Shown: positions 8,193 through 17,177 of the stretch, one piece after another | How the letters are laid out: the number at the start of each line of letters is the position of its first letter | Position numbering within the stretch: the first letter of the stretch is position 1 | NCBI GenBank assembly: GCA_004293915.1 | Contig: RDZG01000091.1 | Location: 1-59,963 of the forward strand | DNA length: 59,963 nucleotides | Direction of reading: 5' to 3' | Source: Bacteroidota bacterium | Lineage (GTDB): Bacteria > Bacteroidota > Bacteroidia > Cytophagales > UBA9547 | Translations under genes and position numbers: made by a program | Notes under the pieces: model-generated | Database searches by the model: none | What the model was told of the DNA's origin: nothing | Seen by the model: only the letters and a program-made list of their open reading frames with translations

Positions 8193-10105
8193 AGATCGTA
8201 TTTTTTTTATTAATTTTTCTTGCTCAAGTTGCTAATTGTCAAAAAGATAGCATCAAAACATATCATTTGCCCGAATTTGAATTGGGGCAAATACGATTGC
8301 AAAAATTTTCAAATGGGAATAAAATAATCTTACTTGATTCTACTATTCAAAAAAATACAAATTCTTTGTCAGATGTTTTGCTACAACAAAATTTTATTTT
8401 CATAAAACCATATAGTCCTGGAAATTTAGCTACACCAACTTTTAGAGGAACTTCTGCTAACCATACAGCAGTACTTTGGAATGGGTTTAACCTGCAAAGC
8501 ACCATGAATGGACAAGCCGATTTTTCGTTGATTCCTAATTTGGTATCTACACAAACTAAAATACAATTTGGTGGTAATGGTGCCTTAAATGGTAGCGGTG
8601 CTGTTGGTGGTACGATTCATTTGCAACATTTGCCAAGTTTTAACAAAGGAATTTCTGCCGAAATCGGGTTGCAAAATGGAAGCTTTGGAGCATTTAGACA
8701 ACAATATTCTGTAGAAATTAGCAAAAAGAATTTTGTTTCTATCATAAAATTTTACAACCAATCTGCATTAAATAATTTCCAATTTCAAAATAATTTTTTA
8801 CCCGAAAAACCCGTACAAACGCAACAAAATAGTGCATATCAAATCAAAGGATTACTTACCGAACATTTTTTTAGTTTTAAAAACCACCACCAAATCAATG
8901 TGAGATATTGGTTACAATATGCTAATAGACAGATTGCCCCTACTATGTTAGCATCAAAAAAACAAGAATCCCAAACCGATATTTCTCATAGAATAACAAG
9001 CGAATATGCTTATCAAAAAAATAATTTACATTTTATATCTCGAATTGCTTTTTTTAACGAAAATATTTCATTTCAAAGACCGCTGTATGATACGTTAAAA
9101 AACGTTTCGAACACACTCATATATGAAGCAGAAACTAAAATACAACTACCTAAAAATCAGCTAATTAATTTTGGTTTTAATAATACATTTTCGGTTGCAA
9201 ACGGAAATAATTTGGGTAGTTCAAAAGCATTGAATCGTACAGCATTTTTTGCTTCATATTTAGTGTCTTTTTTAAATCAAAAAATAGTTTTTAATACTAA
9301 TTTGAGAGAACAACTCGATAAAGGATCTGTCACCCCACTTACATTTGGGTTTGGAATAGAAGCAAAACCGTTTAAAGGTTTTACATTTTTTGCTAATACA
9401 AACCGAAGTTATCGTTTGCCAACATTGAACGACTATTTTTGGCGTGATGCTGGTGGTGCAAAAGGTAATTTGGATTTGAAACCCGAACTTGGTTGGAGCC
9501 AAGATGTTGGCATTGGGTACAAAAAACAAGTTGGCAATTTTATTTTTCAAACGCAAAGCACAATTTTTAATTCTAATATTTCGAATTGGATTTTATGGAT
9601 TGAAAACACAAATGGCATTTTATCTCCGCAAAACATCCAACAAGTTTGGGCTAGAGGTCTTGAATATGGAGGAAAAATTACTTTTATTAAAAACAAAACA
9701 GAACTTTCTTTGACAGCAAATGCAGATTATACTTTTTCTACAGTACAAAACATTTCAAATAATTTTTCAAATTTAGTAGGAAAACAAGTTATTTATGTGC
9801 CTTATAATAAGGGCTTTGCAACATTTTTAGCACGTTATAATAAAACAACTTTTATGTATAATTTTGTTTACACAGGTTTTCGTTTTTCAAACGAAGATAA
9901 TTCTGAATTTTTAGAGCCATTTTCGTTGAGTAATATCACTTTAAACCAAGATATAAATTATAAAAAAACAAAATTATTACTTTTTTTACAGCTCAATAAT
10001 ATTTTCAATAAACAATACCAAGTCTTGGCTATGCGACCTATGTATGGCTTCAATTTCAACTTTGGTCTAACCCTTAAATTCAATCAACCCAATAAATTAA
10101 CATGA
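8189..10105 (+). CDS. TonB-dependent receptor, BtuB-like
   Basis: Outer membrane barrel for energised uptake, by context of cobalamin or other corrinoids. It begins with TTG overlapping the previous stop; a signal peptide (MKIVFFLLIFLAQVANC) is followed by a plug domain (residues about 45-150, with LSDVLLQQNFIFIKPYSPGNLATPTFRG and GGNGALNGSGAVGGTIHLQ) and a beta-barrel ending in MYGFNFNFGLTLKF. At 638 residues it is of BtuB size, smaller than SusC proteins. No partner ABC transporter genes are in the operon. Substrate is inferred from the riboswitch. Confidence 0.87.
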   Translation: MKIVFFLLIFLAQVANCQKDSIKTYHLPEFELGQIRLQKFSNGNKIILLDSTIQKNTNSLSDVLLQQNFIFIKPYSPGNLATPTFRGTSANHTAVLWNGFNLQSTMNGQADFSLIPNLVSTQTKIQFGGNGALNGSGAVGGTIHLQHLPSFNKGISAEIGLQNGSFGAFRQQYSVEISKKNFVSIIKFYNQSALNNFQFQNNFLPEKPVQTQQNSAYQIKGLLTEHFFSFKNHHQINVRYWLQYANRQIAPTMLASKKQESQTDISHRITSEYAYQKNNLHFISRIAFFNENISFQRPLYDTLKNVSNTLIYEAETKIQLPKNQLINFGFNNTFSVANGNNLGSSKALNRTAFFASYLVSFLNQKIVFNTNLREQLDKGSVTPLTFGFGIEAKPFKGFTFFANTNRSYRLPTLNDYFWRDAGGAKGNLDLKPELGWSQDVGIGYKKQVGNFIFQTQSTIFNSNISNWILWIENTNGILSPQNIQQVWARGLEYGGKITFIKNKTELSLTANADYTFSTVQNISNNFSNLVGKQVIYVPYNKGFATFLARYNKTTFMYNFVYTGFRFSNEDNSEFLEPFSLSNITLNQDINYKKTKLLLFLQLNNIFNKQYQVLAMRPMYGFNFNFGLTLKFNQPNKLT

Positions 10106-11748
10106 AAAAAAGTATTTTTAAATTTTTATTTTTAACATCAATTTCACTTTATACATCTGCACAAGTATCTGATTTTGAGAATCTTACATTATCAGGCTCA
10201 AATAGTTTTTGGACCACCACTGTAAATGCAAGCTTTACAACAGCAGGTATAAAATTAAAACAAACCATTGATTTTGGATATTGGGATACAGGTTTTTCGT
10301 ATAGCAATGTTGTCAATACTACATTGGCAGGTTATGCAAATCAATATGCAGCAATAACTGGAAATGGTTTTCAAAACACTGAAAAATATGCAATTTGTTA
10401 TAACTCAAACTCAAAAATAATTTTTGATTCACCACGCTCCGTATCAGGTTTTTATATCACAAATAGCACATACGCTTACTTAAGTATGCGAAATGGCGAT
10501 AGCTTTGCAAAAAAATTTGGAGGAGTTTCTGGAAACGATAGAGATTATTTTAAAGTTAAAGCAAATGCTTATCAAAATGGAATATTAAACACAAATACAG
10601 GAGTAGATTTTTATTTAGCAGATTTTAGATTTGGTTCAAACTCGCAAGATTATATAGTAAATACTTGGAAATGGTTCAGTCTCACGGCTTTGGGAGTTGC
10701 CGATAGTTTGATTTTTACATTTGAATCTTCCGATGTTGGAAGTTTTGGTATTAACACACCTAAATATTTTGCTATGGATAATTTTAATGGAACGCCACCA
10801 ATTGATGTTCCTAGAAATATAGTTTCTTTTGCTCCTCAAGTTGGATTTGGCACTATCGATGCGATTAATAAAGATGATTTAAAAATAAAATCTTGGGCTT
10901 CGGGATGTGCTATTCAAACAGGTTGGGTGGATATAAATGATAAGAATTTAGGAAAACCTTCCTTTGGAACAACTGCCTCAGGAATTGGAAAATCTGATGG
11001 GAATTTAGTAAGTTTAGGAGATAGTGGTGTAGCTATTTTAACGTTTGATAATCCAATTAAAAATGGTTCTGGACCAGATTTTGCGGTATTTGAAAACGGA
11101 TTTTTGTACCAAAATTTAGGTTTGGCTTTTCTTGAACTAGCTTTTGTTGATGTTAGTTCTGACGGAGCAAATTATTTTCGATTTACCGCAACATCAAATA
11201 CGCAAACTAATACACAAATAGGCGGATTTGACTATCTTGATGCCACAAAAATAAATAATTTGGCTGGAAAATACTTAGCAAATTATGGTACGCCTTTCGA
11301 TTTAGAAGAACTAAAAACTGTGCCAGGATTAGATGTAAACAACATAACTCATGTAAAAATTACGGATGTAATTGGCTCTATTTCGCCATTTTATGCAAGT
11401 TATGATGCAAATAATAATATTATAAACGACCCATATTCTACAGCATTTTCAACTAGCGGTTTTGATTTGGATGCAGTAGCGGTATTAAACCAAGTTGGAG
11501 AAAATAATATTGCAGAAAATATAAATGACAAACTAAAAATCTATCCAACAATATTGAAATCTGGAGAAAAAATACACATTATGAGTGAAGATATTTTATC
11601 AATAAAAATCATAAACTCAACTGGACAAAATATTGATTTTCAAGCAAATAAAAACGAAATTACTTTAAACTCGATTTCAAAAGGAATGTACCTTTTGCAG
11701 ATTCATGAGTCAAACAAAATTTGTACCCAAAAATTTATGATTGAGTAA
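10102..11748 (+). CDS. DUF4465-type surface protein with T9SS sorting domain, in the cobalamin operon
   Basis: A 548-residue exported protein starting at ATG that overlaps the receptor stop (ATGA). Signal peptide 1-20. Residues about 23-235 match the DUF4465 pattern (WDTGFSYSNVVN, GYANQYAAITGNGF, FYLADFRF, TPKYFAMDNF). Residues about 245-470 form a second widespread but uncharacterised secreted domain (GPDFAVFENGF, FVDVSSDG, GTPFDLEEL, SGFDLDAVAVLN). The last 75 or so residues (LKIYPTILKSGE, IINSTGQ, ISKGMYLLQI, TQKFMIE) are a type A T9SS sorting tail, so it is probably placed on the cell surface. Function is inferred only from context: capture or processing of corrinoids with the receptor, comparable in role to the accessory B12-binding surface proteins of gut Bacteroides. 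Confidence 0.8.
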   Translation: MKKSIFKFLFLTSISLYTSAQVSDFENLTLSGSNSFWTTTVNASFTTAGIKLKQTIDFGYWDTGFSYSNVVNTTLAGYANQYAAITGNGFQNTEKYAICYNSNSKIIFDSPRSVSGFYITNSTYAYLSMRNGDSFAKKFGGVSGNDRDYFKVKANAYQNGILNTNTGVDFYLADFRFGSNSQDYIVNTWKWFSLTALGVADSLIFTFESSDVGSFGINTPKYFAMDNFNGTPPIDVPRNIVSFAPQVGFGTIDAINKDDLKIKSWASGCAIQTGWVDINDKNLGKPSFGTTASGIGKSDGNLVSLGDSGVAILTFDNPIKNGSGPDFAVFENGFLYQNLGLAFLELAFVDVSSDGANYFRFTATSNTQTNTQIGGFDYLDATKINNLAGKYLANYGTPFDLEELKTVPGLDVNNITHVKITDVIGSISPFYASYDANNNIINDPYSTAFSTSGFDLDAVAVLNQVGENNIAENINDKLKIYPTILKSGEKIHIMSEDILSIKIINSTGQNIDFQANKNEITLNSISKGMYLLQIHESNKICTQKFMIE

Positions 11749-11776
11749 GTTTTTAAAAATAATTTTAATTATATTA

Positions 11777-12550
11777 TTACCACAATTTCCAAGGAGCATC
11801 ATTGCTCTCCCACATTTCTTGCAATTTGGTTTTGTCTCTTATGGTATCCATGCATTGCCAAAAACCTTCGTGTTTAAAAGCTTTCATTTCGCCATTTTGA
11901 GCAATTTTTTGCATTGGATCTCGCTCAAAAATAGTTGTGTCATCTGTGATATAATCAATAATTGAAGGCTCACAAACAAAAAAACCGCCATTTATCCAGC
12001 CCGATTCTCCTTTAGGTTTTTCCAAAAATCCTTTCACTTCGGTATCGTTTTTAATATCTAAAATTCCATATCGAGCTTCGGGTTGAATGGCAGTAACAGT
12101 AAGTTGTTTTTTATGTTTTTTATGAAATTCATACGCTTCTTTTATGTTTACATCGCTTACACCATCTCCATAAGTAAGTAAAAAAGTTTCGTTATTAATA
12201 TAATTTTTTGCACGTTTTATTCGTCCACCTGTCATGGTCAATTCGCCTGTGTCAATCAAAGTAATTTTCCAATCTTCCGACACATTATTGAAATAATCTA
12301 TTTTATTGTTTTTCAAATCAATAGTCATGTCGTTTTGATGCAAAAAATAATTTGAAAAATATTCTTTTATGACTTGCCCTTTGTATCCACACAAAATCAC
12401 AAATTCGTTGAAGCCATACGAACTATAAATTTTCATGATGTGCCAAAGAATTGGTTTCCCTCCAATTTCAACCATTGGTTTGGGTTTAATAGTGGTTTCT
12501 TCACTTAATCTGGTTCCCAAACCACCAGCAAGAATAAGGACTTTAGGCAT
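11777..12550 (-). CDS. rfbF: Glucose-1-phosphate cytidylyltransferase-like protein
   Basis: Forms CDP-glucose from CTP and glucose-1-phosphate, the entry step to CDP-linked 3,6-dideoxyhexoses of O-antigen or capsule. The N-terminus MPKVLILAGGLGTRLSEETT has the nucleotidyltransferase signature, followed by KPMVEIGGKPILWHIMKIY, CGYKGQVIKEYF, LTYGDGVSDV and the C-terminal EGFWQCMDTIRDKTKLQEMW typical of RfbF. At 257 residues the length is normal. No rfbG is present in the window; its start overlaps the end of a decayed membrane gene. Confidence 0.92.
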   Translation of the reverse strand: MPKVLILAGGLGTRLSEETTIKPKPMVEIGGKPILWHIMKIYSSYGFNEFVILCGYKGQVIKEYFSNYFLHQNDMTIDLKNNKIDYFNNVSEDWKITLIDTGELTMTGGRIKRAKNYINNETFLLTYGDGVSDVNIKEAYEFHKKHKKQLTVTAIQPEARYGILDIKNDTEVKGFLEKPKGESGWINGGFFVCEPSIIDYITDDTTIFERDPMQKIAQNGEMKAFKHEGFWQCMDTIRDKTKLQEMWESNDAPWKLW

Positions 12551-12790
12551 TTTTAATTTCTTTTTTTGTGGTGCAATATACTAAAAGTGCAAATGAAATA
12601 ATAAAATACGAAATATCGCCACTTCCTTTGCCATCAAAATAGGCTTTTTGCAAACCATGTTTATAAACTGCCCAAGATAAAAAACAATTACATCGTCCAA
12701 AATACAGTTACAGGAGTAATAATATTTTGTTTGTTTTTCGGATAATAACCATTATAATAGATGAAATTAGATATAAATATAGTATATTAT
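12543..12790 (-). pseudogene. C-terminal remnant of a membrane protein gene, frameshifted
   Basis: On the minus strand two adjoining frames give a continuous protein-like text: FIYYNGYYPKNKQNIITP, VTVFWTM, then after a frame change near 12690 NCFLSWAVYKHGLQKAYFDG and KGSGDISYFIISFALLVYCT, ending TTKKEIKNA at a stop that lies within the first codons of rfbF. Two hydrophobic stretches suggest membrane segments. The 8-base overlap with rfbF shows that it once belonged to the same operon. The family was not identified; a polysaccharide-related membrane protein is a guess from context. Confidence 0.6.
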
Positions 12791-12805
12791 TATTATTTTG
12801 AGTTC

Positions 12806-13795
12806 TCAAATATTTACAACTTCCTTTTTATCTGATAACACAATTCTATTCCAAAATGCATCCAAAAACCCAATTCCATAGCCAAAAAACTGAATAAAAA
12901 CTGCAATTACGCTCAAAAAACCAATCCGTAACGAATGATTTTTTTGCGAAGAATCTATAAAAACAAGTATAAAATAGGTATAAAATAGGGCTTTCATTCC
13001 TATAAATAGGCTAGGATTTATGAAAATCATTAAATAGGTTAGCCCAAAATAAAACACAAAAAACACTGGAATCAGGTGAATAAATTTTAATGAACCTGGA
13101 ATATGCTTCAAAATATTGATACGAGATTTTCCAAAAAATTTCATGTATTTAAAAAATGTACCAAAATCCTTTTTACGATGATGATACACATAAGCTTCGG
13201 GAATTAACCCAATTTTATATCCCAATTCTCTGATTTTGAGGCTTAAAACAATATCCTCACCCATAAATCCAAATGGAAAACCACCTGTGGTTTCAAATAT
13301 TTTTTTAGAAAAACCCATATTAAAGCTACGTGGATGAAAAGTTGTAGCTCTTTTTGTTCCGCCACGCATTCCTCCTGTTGTTAAAAACGATGTGAGCGAA
13401 TAGTTAAATGCTTTTTCGATGTCCAAAAAACTTTCGTGGCATTTGTCGGGTCCACCATAGCAATCTAAATTTTGAGTTTTTATACCTATATCTACACTTT
13501 CTACAAAATTGTCTTCTAGCAAAACATCGCTATCTAAAATAATAAAGAAATCGCCTTTAGCATGTTCCATGCCATAATTTCTAGAAATACCAGGACCATA
13601 ATTGCCTGTGGGTAAATATTTTATAGCTAAAGTTGCGTTAAATTTTTCAACAATTTTATCTGACTTTCTTTGCTCGGATCCACTTTCAACTACACAAACT
13701 TCAAAATTCTTAAAAGTCTGTTTTTCAAGACATTGAAGCAGAATTTCGATTTCATCTGGTCTATTATAAACAGGAATAATGATGGAATAAAACAC
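12806..13795 (-). CDS. Family 2 glycosyltransferase with C-terminal membrane segments
   Basis: The N-terminal 230 residues are a GT-A glycosyltransferase: MFYSIIIPVYNRPDEIEILL, the DSDVLL metal-binding motif (about residue 93), GISRNYGMEHAKG and GGFPFGFMGEDIVLSLKIRE (an ED motif in the acceptor region). The last 90 or so residues hold two or three hydrophobic segments ending in FWNRIVLSDKKE, so the enzyme is probably anchored at the inner membrane. It lies in the polysaccharide group with rfbF. Sugar donor and acceptor cannot be told from sequence. Confidence 0.88.
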   Translation of the reverse strand: MFYSIIIPVYNRPDEIEILLQCLEKQTFKNFEVCVVESGSEQRKSDKIVEKFNATLAIKYLPTGNYGPGISRNYGMEHAKGDFFIILDSDVLLEDNFVESVDIGIKTQNLDCYGGPDKCHESFLDIEKAFNYSLTSFLTTGGMRGGTKRATTFHPRSFNMGFSKKIFETTGGFPFGFMGEDIVLSLKIRELGYKIGLIPEAYVYHHRKKDFGTFFKYMKFFGKSRINILKHIPGSLKFIHLIPVFFVFYFGLTYLMIFINPSLFIGMKALFYTYFILVFIDSSQKNHSLRIGFLSVIAVFIQFFGYGIGFLDAFWNRIVLSDKKEVVNI

Positions 13796-13894
13796 GTATA
13801 AATATATTTTGTTTGAAAAGTAATAAAGCTTTTGGCGATATTTCTCGCAAATATTAATTAAAAATTATAATTTTGAGTGATATTCGGCTTATAA

Positions 13895-14308
13895 ATGAAA
13901 ATTTATTCAATTCTTTTATTGCTTTTTTGTTTTCAAAATTTTTGTTTTTCGCAAGCAAAACAAGATAAATATGGACAAGATTATTTTGAAGGAGGCTTAG
14001 TTTCGAGTGCAGTACCAGTAATTCCTATTCCGCCAACACAAAAACCGGTTTATATGACAATTTTGAAATATACTACGAAAGATGTTTGGGCAGGGAATTT
14101 GTGTGTATTGGAAGAAACACATAATATGGGCTTTGAATATCTGGTTGTTTGTAACCCTAAAGTTACATTTATGACTAAAGTTGGAACATTTTTTTATAAC
14201 TTTGGATCAAATGTTACACTTACTTTCAAAAATGGCTTTGGATGGCGAAAACGATTAAGACAAAAAGTGGACGAATGCCGAAAAAATTCTGGCGATTACG
14301 TTTGGTAA
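13895..14308 (+). CDS. Secreted hypothetical protein, 137 residues
   Basis: Not recognised. A signal peptide (MKIYSILLLLFCFQNFCFSQ) precedes a mature part of about 117 residues, rich in aromatic residues and containing two cysteines in the middle (GNLCVLEET and LVVCNPK) and one near the end. A TAATTTTG box at 13868-13875 could be its -7 promoter element. The next gene, also secreted, starts 15 bases after its stop, so the two probably form an operon. Confidence 0.7.
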   Translation: MKIYSILLLLFCFQNFCFSQAKQDKYGQDYFEGGLVSSAVPVIPIPPTQKPVYMTILKYTTKDVWAGNLCVLEETHNMGFEYLVVCNPKVTFMTKVGTFFYNFGSNVTLTFKNGFGWRKRLRQKVDECRKNSGDYVW

Positions 14309-14322
14309 AAACATAAATTAAT

Positions 14323-14847
14323 ATGAAAAAAAGTGGTTTTTTAATACTATTTATAGGGAACATATTTTATTCCTTTGCACAAAAAGATTCAGTTGCAATT
14401 GTTTTGAATCAAGCACAAATTCAGCTCGAAAAATCCGATTCTTATGCCGATGAAAGTTTAAAATTAATAAAAAAAGCAGCTTTAAAAAAAAATGTTACCG
14501 AAATCAAATTATTGGTTTCAGAGGCAAATACATTAGCTATAAAAGCCGAAAAAGGTGCTAAAATGGCAGAAAAAAAATCTGACCTAGCCGAAATAATATC
14601 AAAAAAAATAAAATGCCAAGATGCTGCTTATGAGGCTGATGATGCAGAGAGCTATTGCCGACATATCGCTTTTTTTACGCACGAAATGGTTGTGTATACT
14701 CAAAAAATTAGCGAAGAAAACGAATTAACATTTATTCAAGAATATTTAAACAAGGCTATAGCATTTGGACAAGATGCATACGAGGCAGTAAAAAATGCTA
14801 AAATCGAACTTTCTGATGCATTAAAAGACCTTGATTCGTGCGAATAA
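14323..14847 (+). CDS. Secreted helical hypothetical protein, 174 residues
   Basis: Not recognised. It has a signal peptide (residues 1-19, ending FYSFAQ) and a lysine-, glutamate- and alanine-rich mature part that is predicted by eye to be almost entirely helical, possibly coiled coil (LVSEANTLAIKAEKGAKMAE). Two cysteines in the middle region (KCQDA, SYCRH) and one near the C-terminus could form a disulfide. It follows another secreted protein at 15 bases. Confidence 0.7.
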   Translation: MKKSGFLILFIGNIFYSFAQKDSVAIVLNQAQIQLEKSDSYADESLKLIKKAALKKNVTEIKLLVSEANTLAIKAEKGAKMAEKKSDLAEIISKKIKCQDAAYEADDAESYCRHIAFFTHEMVVYTQKISEENELTFIQEYLNKAIAFGQDAYEAVKNAKIELSDALKDLDSCE

Positions 14848-15068
14848 ATTGAACTAATCTAATATTAAATATAATTTATAATACATATCAATAAATTCAT
14901 AAGTCCTTTAATTTTAGTATTTTAAAACATTATTTTTTACTAAAATATAATTTAAAAATATATTTAAAATTGTAAGTTTCCAATATAATTCATCAAGAAT
15001 TCGGAAAAAACGTACATAATTATATATATTTGTAATCTTAAATTTTAATGTATCATCTTTAAAATACA

Positions 15069-16244
15069 TTGAGGAAATACACAGTAAAATTCGTTATTTT
15101 TTTAGGATTGATTTTATCTTTCTTTACATATGGACAAGATATTGACCAGTATTTTTCTATTGCTTTAGATGCATATAACAAGCAAAATTATCCATATTCA
15201 ATCAAATTTTTTGACAAAATTTTAGCCGAGAAACCAACCATGCATGAAGCTATTTTTATGAAAGGCAAATGCAAAGTCGAAAATGGCGATTTTAATGGCG
15301 CATTAGATAATTTTAATGAATGTATAAAACTATCTCCGCAAGAAGCTGAATATCATTTTTTTATGGGGTTTACGGAATGGAAGCTTAAAAGGCAAAAATC
15401 TGCTACAAAACATTTAGAAGATGCTATAATGTACAATCCAAAACACTTTTTAGCACATCAGATTTTAGGTTCTATTTATCATGAATTAAAAATGTTTAAC
15501 AAAGCCAAAGAATATTATGACAAAGCAATGACTTTTGAGCCTGAATTTATGGCAAATACATTTACTAAAGGCAAAGTTGAAATCTACAAAGAATCATATC
15601 GTTCGATTTTGAGAGAGTATAAAAGAGAAATACAAGCCGAACCAACAAATGCATTTGTATATTTCAATAATGGCATTTTGCAGGCTGTAGTAAGAGATAA
15701 TTACGGTGCCCATTCTAATCTTACAAAATGTTTAGAGCTAAATCCTGATTTTATGTTTTCATATTATTACAGAGGAGTTGTTAGTTATAATATGCAAAAA
15801 TTTAAAGATGCGATAACAGATTTTCATAAGTTTTCTAAAAAATTTCCTGATGATGAAATGGTTAAAGTTTTGATGGAAACCATAAACGAACAATCAAACA
15901 TAAAAGTATTGGAAGGAGAAAATGATGAGATTATGTTAGTTGCAGAAATTATGCCAGAATTTGAAGGTGGACATAAAGCGATGCAAAAATTTATTGCTGA
16001 AAACTTAGAATATCCAAATTTGGCAATGCAAAAGAAAATACAAGGAAGAGTTTTGATAAATTTTGTTATTGATAGCAAAGGTGAAATAAAATACCCTGCT
16101 GTAGTAAAAGGAATTGGAGGAGGTTGCGAATTAGAAGCCCTTAGAATAATAGCTTCAATGCCAAAATGGAAACCAGGAAAACAGAATGGGAAAAATGTTT
16201 CTGTTAAGTTTACTATGCCAATAGTTTTCGCTTTAGCTGAGTAA
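15069..16244 (+). CDS. TPR protein with TonB C-terminal domain
   Basis: A 391-residue exported protein with a TTG start and a cleavable-looking signal peptide (MRKYTVKFVIFLGLILSFFTYG). About six to seven tetratricopeptide repeats fill residues 25-270. The last 95 residues (PEFEGGHKAMQKFIAENL, YPNLAMQKKIQGRVLINFVI, GGGCELEALRIIASMPKWKP) are a TonB C-terminal domain, which in energy transducers contacts the TonB box of outer membrane receptors. The usual N-terminal membrane anchor and proline-rich spacer are absent. A TATATTTG box at 15025-15032 may be the -7 promoter. A paralogue without the TonB domain follows. Confidence 0.88.
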   Translation: MRKYTVKFVIFLGLILSFFTYGQDIDQYFSIALDAYNKQNYPYSIKFFDKILAEKPTMHEAIFMKGKCKVENGDFNGALDNFNECIKLSPQEAEYHFFMGFTEWKLKRQKSATKHLEDAIMYNPKHFLAHQILGSIYHELKMFNKAKEYYDKAMTFEPEFMANTFTKGKVEIYKESYRSILREYKREIQAEPTNAFVYFNNGILQAVVRDNYGAHSNLTKCLELNPDFMFSYYYRGVVSYNMQKFKDAITDFHKFSKKFPDDEMVKVLMETINEQSNIKVLEGENDEIMLVAEIMPEFEGGHKAMQKFIAENLEYPNLAMQKKIQGRVLINFVIDSKGEIKYPAVVKGIGGGCELEALRIIASMPKWKPGKQNGKNVSVKFTMPIVFALAE

Positions 16245-16309
16245 GTTTTTTTTTACATTTCCATTTTTTAATATCCGTTTTCACACAACTTTTTCACTTA
16301 ACTAACCGT

Positions 16310-16327
16310 ATTGTAACTAGTTACAAT
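16310..16327. repeat. 18-bp perfect palindrome upstream of a TPR gene
   Basis: ATTGTAACTAGTTACAAT reads the same on both strands, with no loop. It ends 10 bases before the GTG start at 16338. Perfect symmetry of this length without a stem-loop is typical of binding sites for dimeric regulators, so an operator is possible. Confidence 0.5.
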
Positions 16328-16337
16328 AATTATCTAA

Positions 16338-17177
16338 GTGAATCGAATAGTTTATAATATTTATTTTTTGGTTTTAATTGTATTTAAACTTAATGCCCAA
16401 TCGGCAAGTGAATATTTTCAGCTTGGTTTAAATGAGTTTGAAAAAGAAAAATTTGATAAAGCTTGGGATTTGTTTGATAAAGCTATTGAGTTGAAACCTA
16501 AATTCGAAAAAGCACATTATTTTAGAGGTAGATGTTCGCTCGAGCTAGAAAGTTATAATAATGCCCTTGACGATTTTCATATTGCAACAAATATTAATAA
16601 ATATGACGCTGAAAATCATTACTATAAAGCACGTTGCGAATGGCATTTGGAGCGGTACAACAACGCACTAAGCGATTTGGAGCAAGCAATTGTGTATAAT
16701 CCCAATCATTTTGAGGCATACCAAACAATGGGCATTATCTATCAAAAATTGAAAATGTACGACAAAGCCAAAGAACATTACGATAAAGCAATTGCATCAC
16801 ACCCGAATTTTCATGCTTCTGCTTTTAACAAATCTAAAGTCAAAGAATATACTGGCGATTATACATCGGCTTTGCATGAGTTTAATCATTCTATTACTCA
16901 CGACCCAAACGACCCATTATTGTACATGAATAGAGGTATTTTGCGTGAAATTGGAGGTGATATGGTTGGTGCTGTCGAAGATTTTACTAAAAGCATTTCA
17001 TTAGATCCTTCTGTTAAAATATGCTTTTATTACCGTGGACAAATACTTTTTCATCGTAAACAATACAAAGAAGCAATGATTGATTTACAAACGTATCTTA
17101 AAAGTTTTCCGTCAGATTATGAAATCAAAACAGAAATTCAGATGCTTAGAAAAATGATTGGTACAAATTCGTTTTAA
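16338..17177 (+). CDS. TPR protein, paralogue without TonB domain
   Basis: Starts with GTG (MNRIVYNIYFLVLIVFKLNA as signal peptide) and has about six tetratricopeptide repeats (for example SEYFQLGLNEFEKEKFDKAW, YNNALDDFHIATNINKYDAE, AEYHFF-like YHYKARCEWHLERYNNALSD) over residues 20-275. The repeats are clearly related to the preceding gene, but the protein ends where the TonB domain would start, so it arose by duplication with loss or gain of that domain. TPR proteins are scaffolds; the partner is unknown. It overlaps the convergent gene end by 4 bases. Confidence 0.85.
   Translation: MNRIVYNIYFLVLIVFKLNAQSASEYFQLGLNEFEKEKFDKAWDLFDKAIELKPKFEKAHYFRGRCSLELESYNNALDDFHIATNINKYDAENHYYKARCEWHLERYNNALSDLEQAIVYNPNHFEAYQTMGIIYQKLKMYDKAKEHYDKAIASHPNFHASAFNKSKVKEYTGDYTSALHEFNHSITHDPNDPLLYMNRGILREIGGDMVGAVEDFTKSISLDPSVKICFYYRGQILFHRKQYKEAMIDLQTYLKSFPSDYEIKTEIQMLRKMIGTNSF

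Noticed and set aside
11741-11965. Short plus-strand frame after the T9SS protein
   Set aside because: It mostly overlaps rfbF on the other strand and reads as its shadow.
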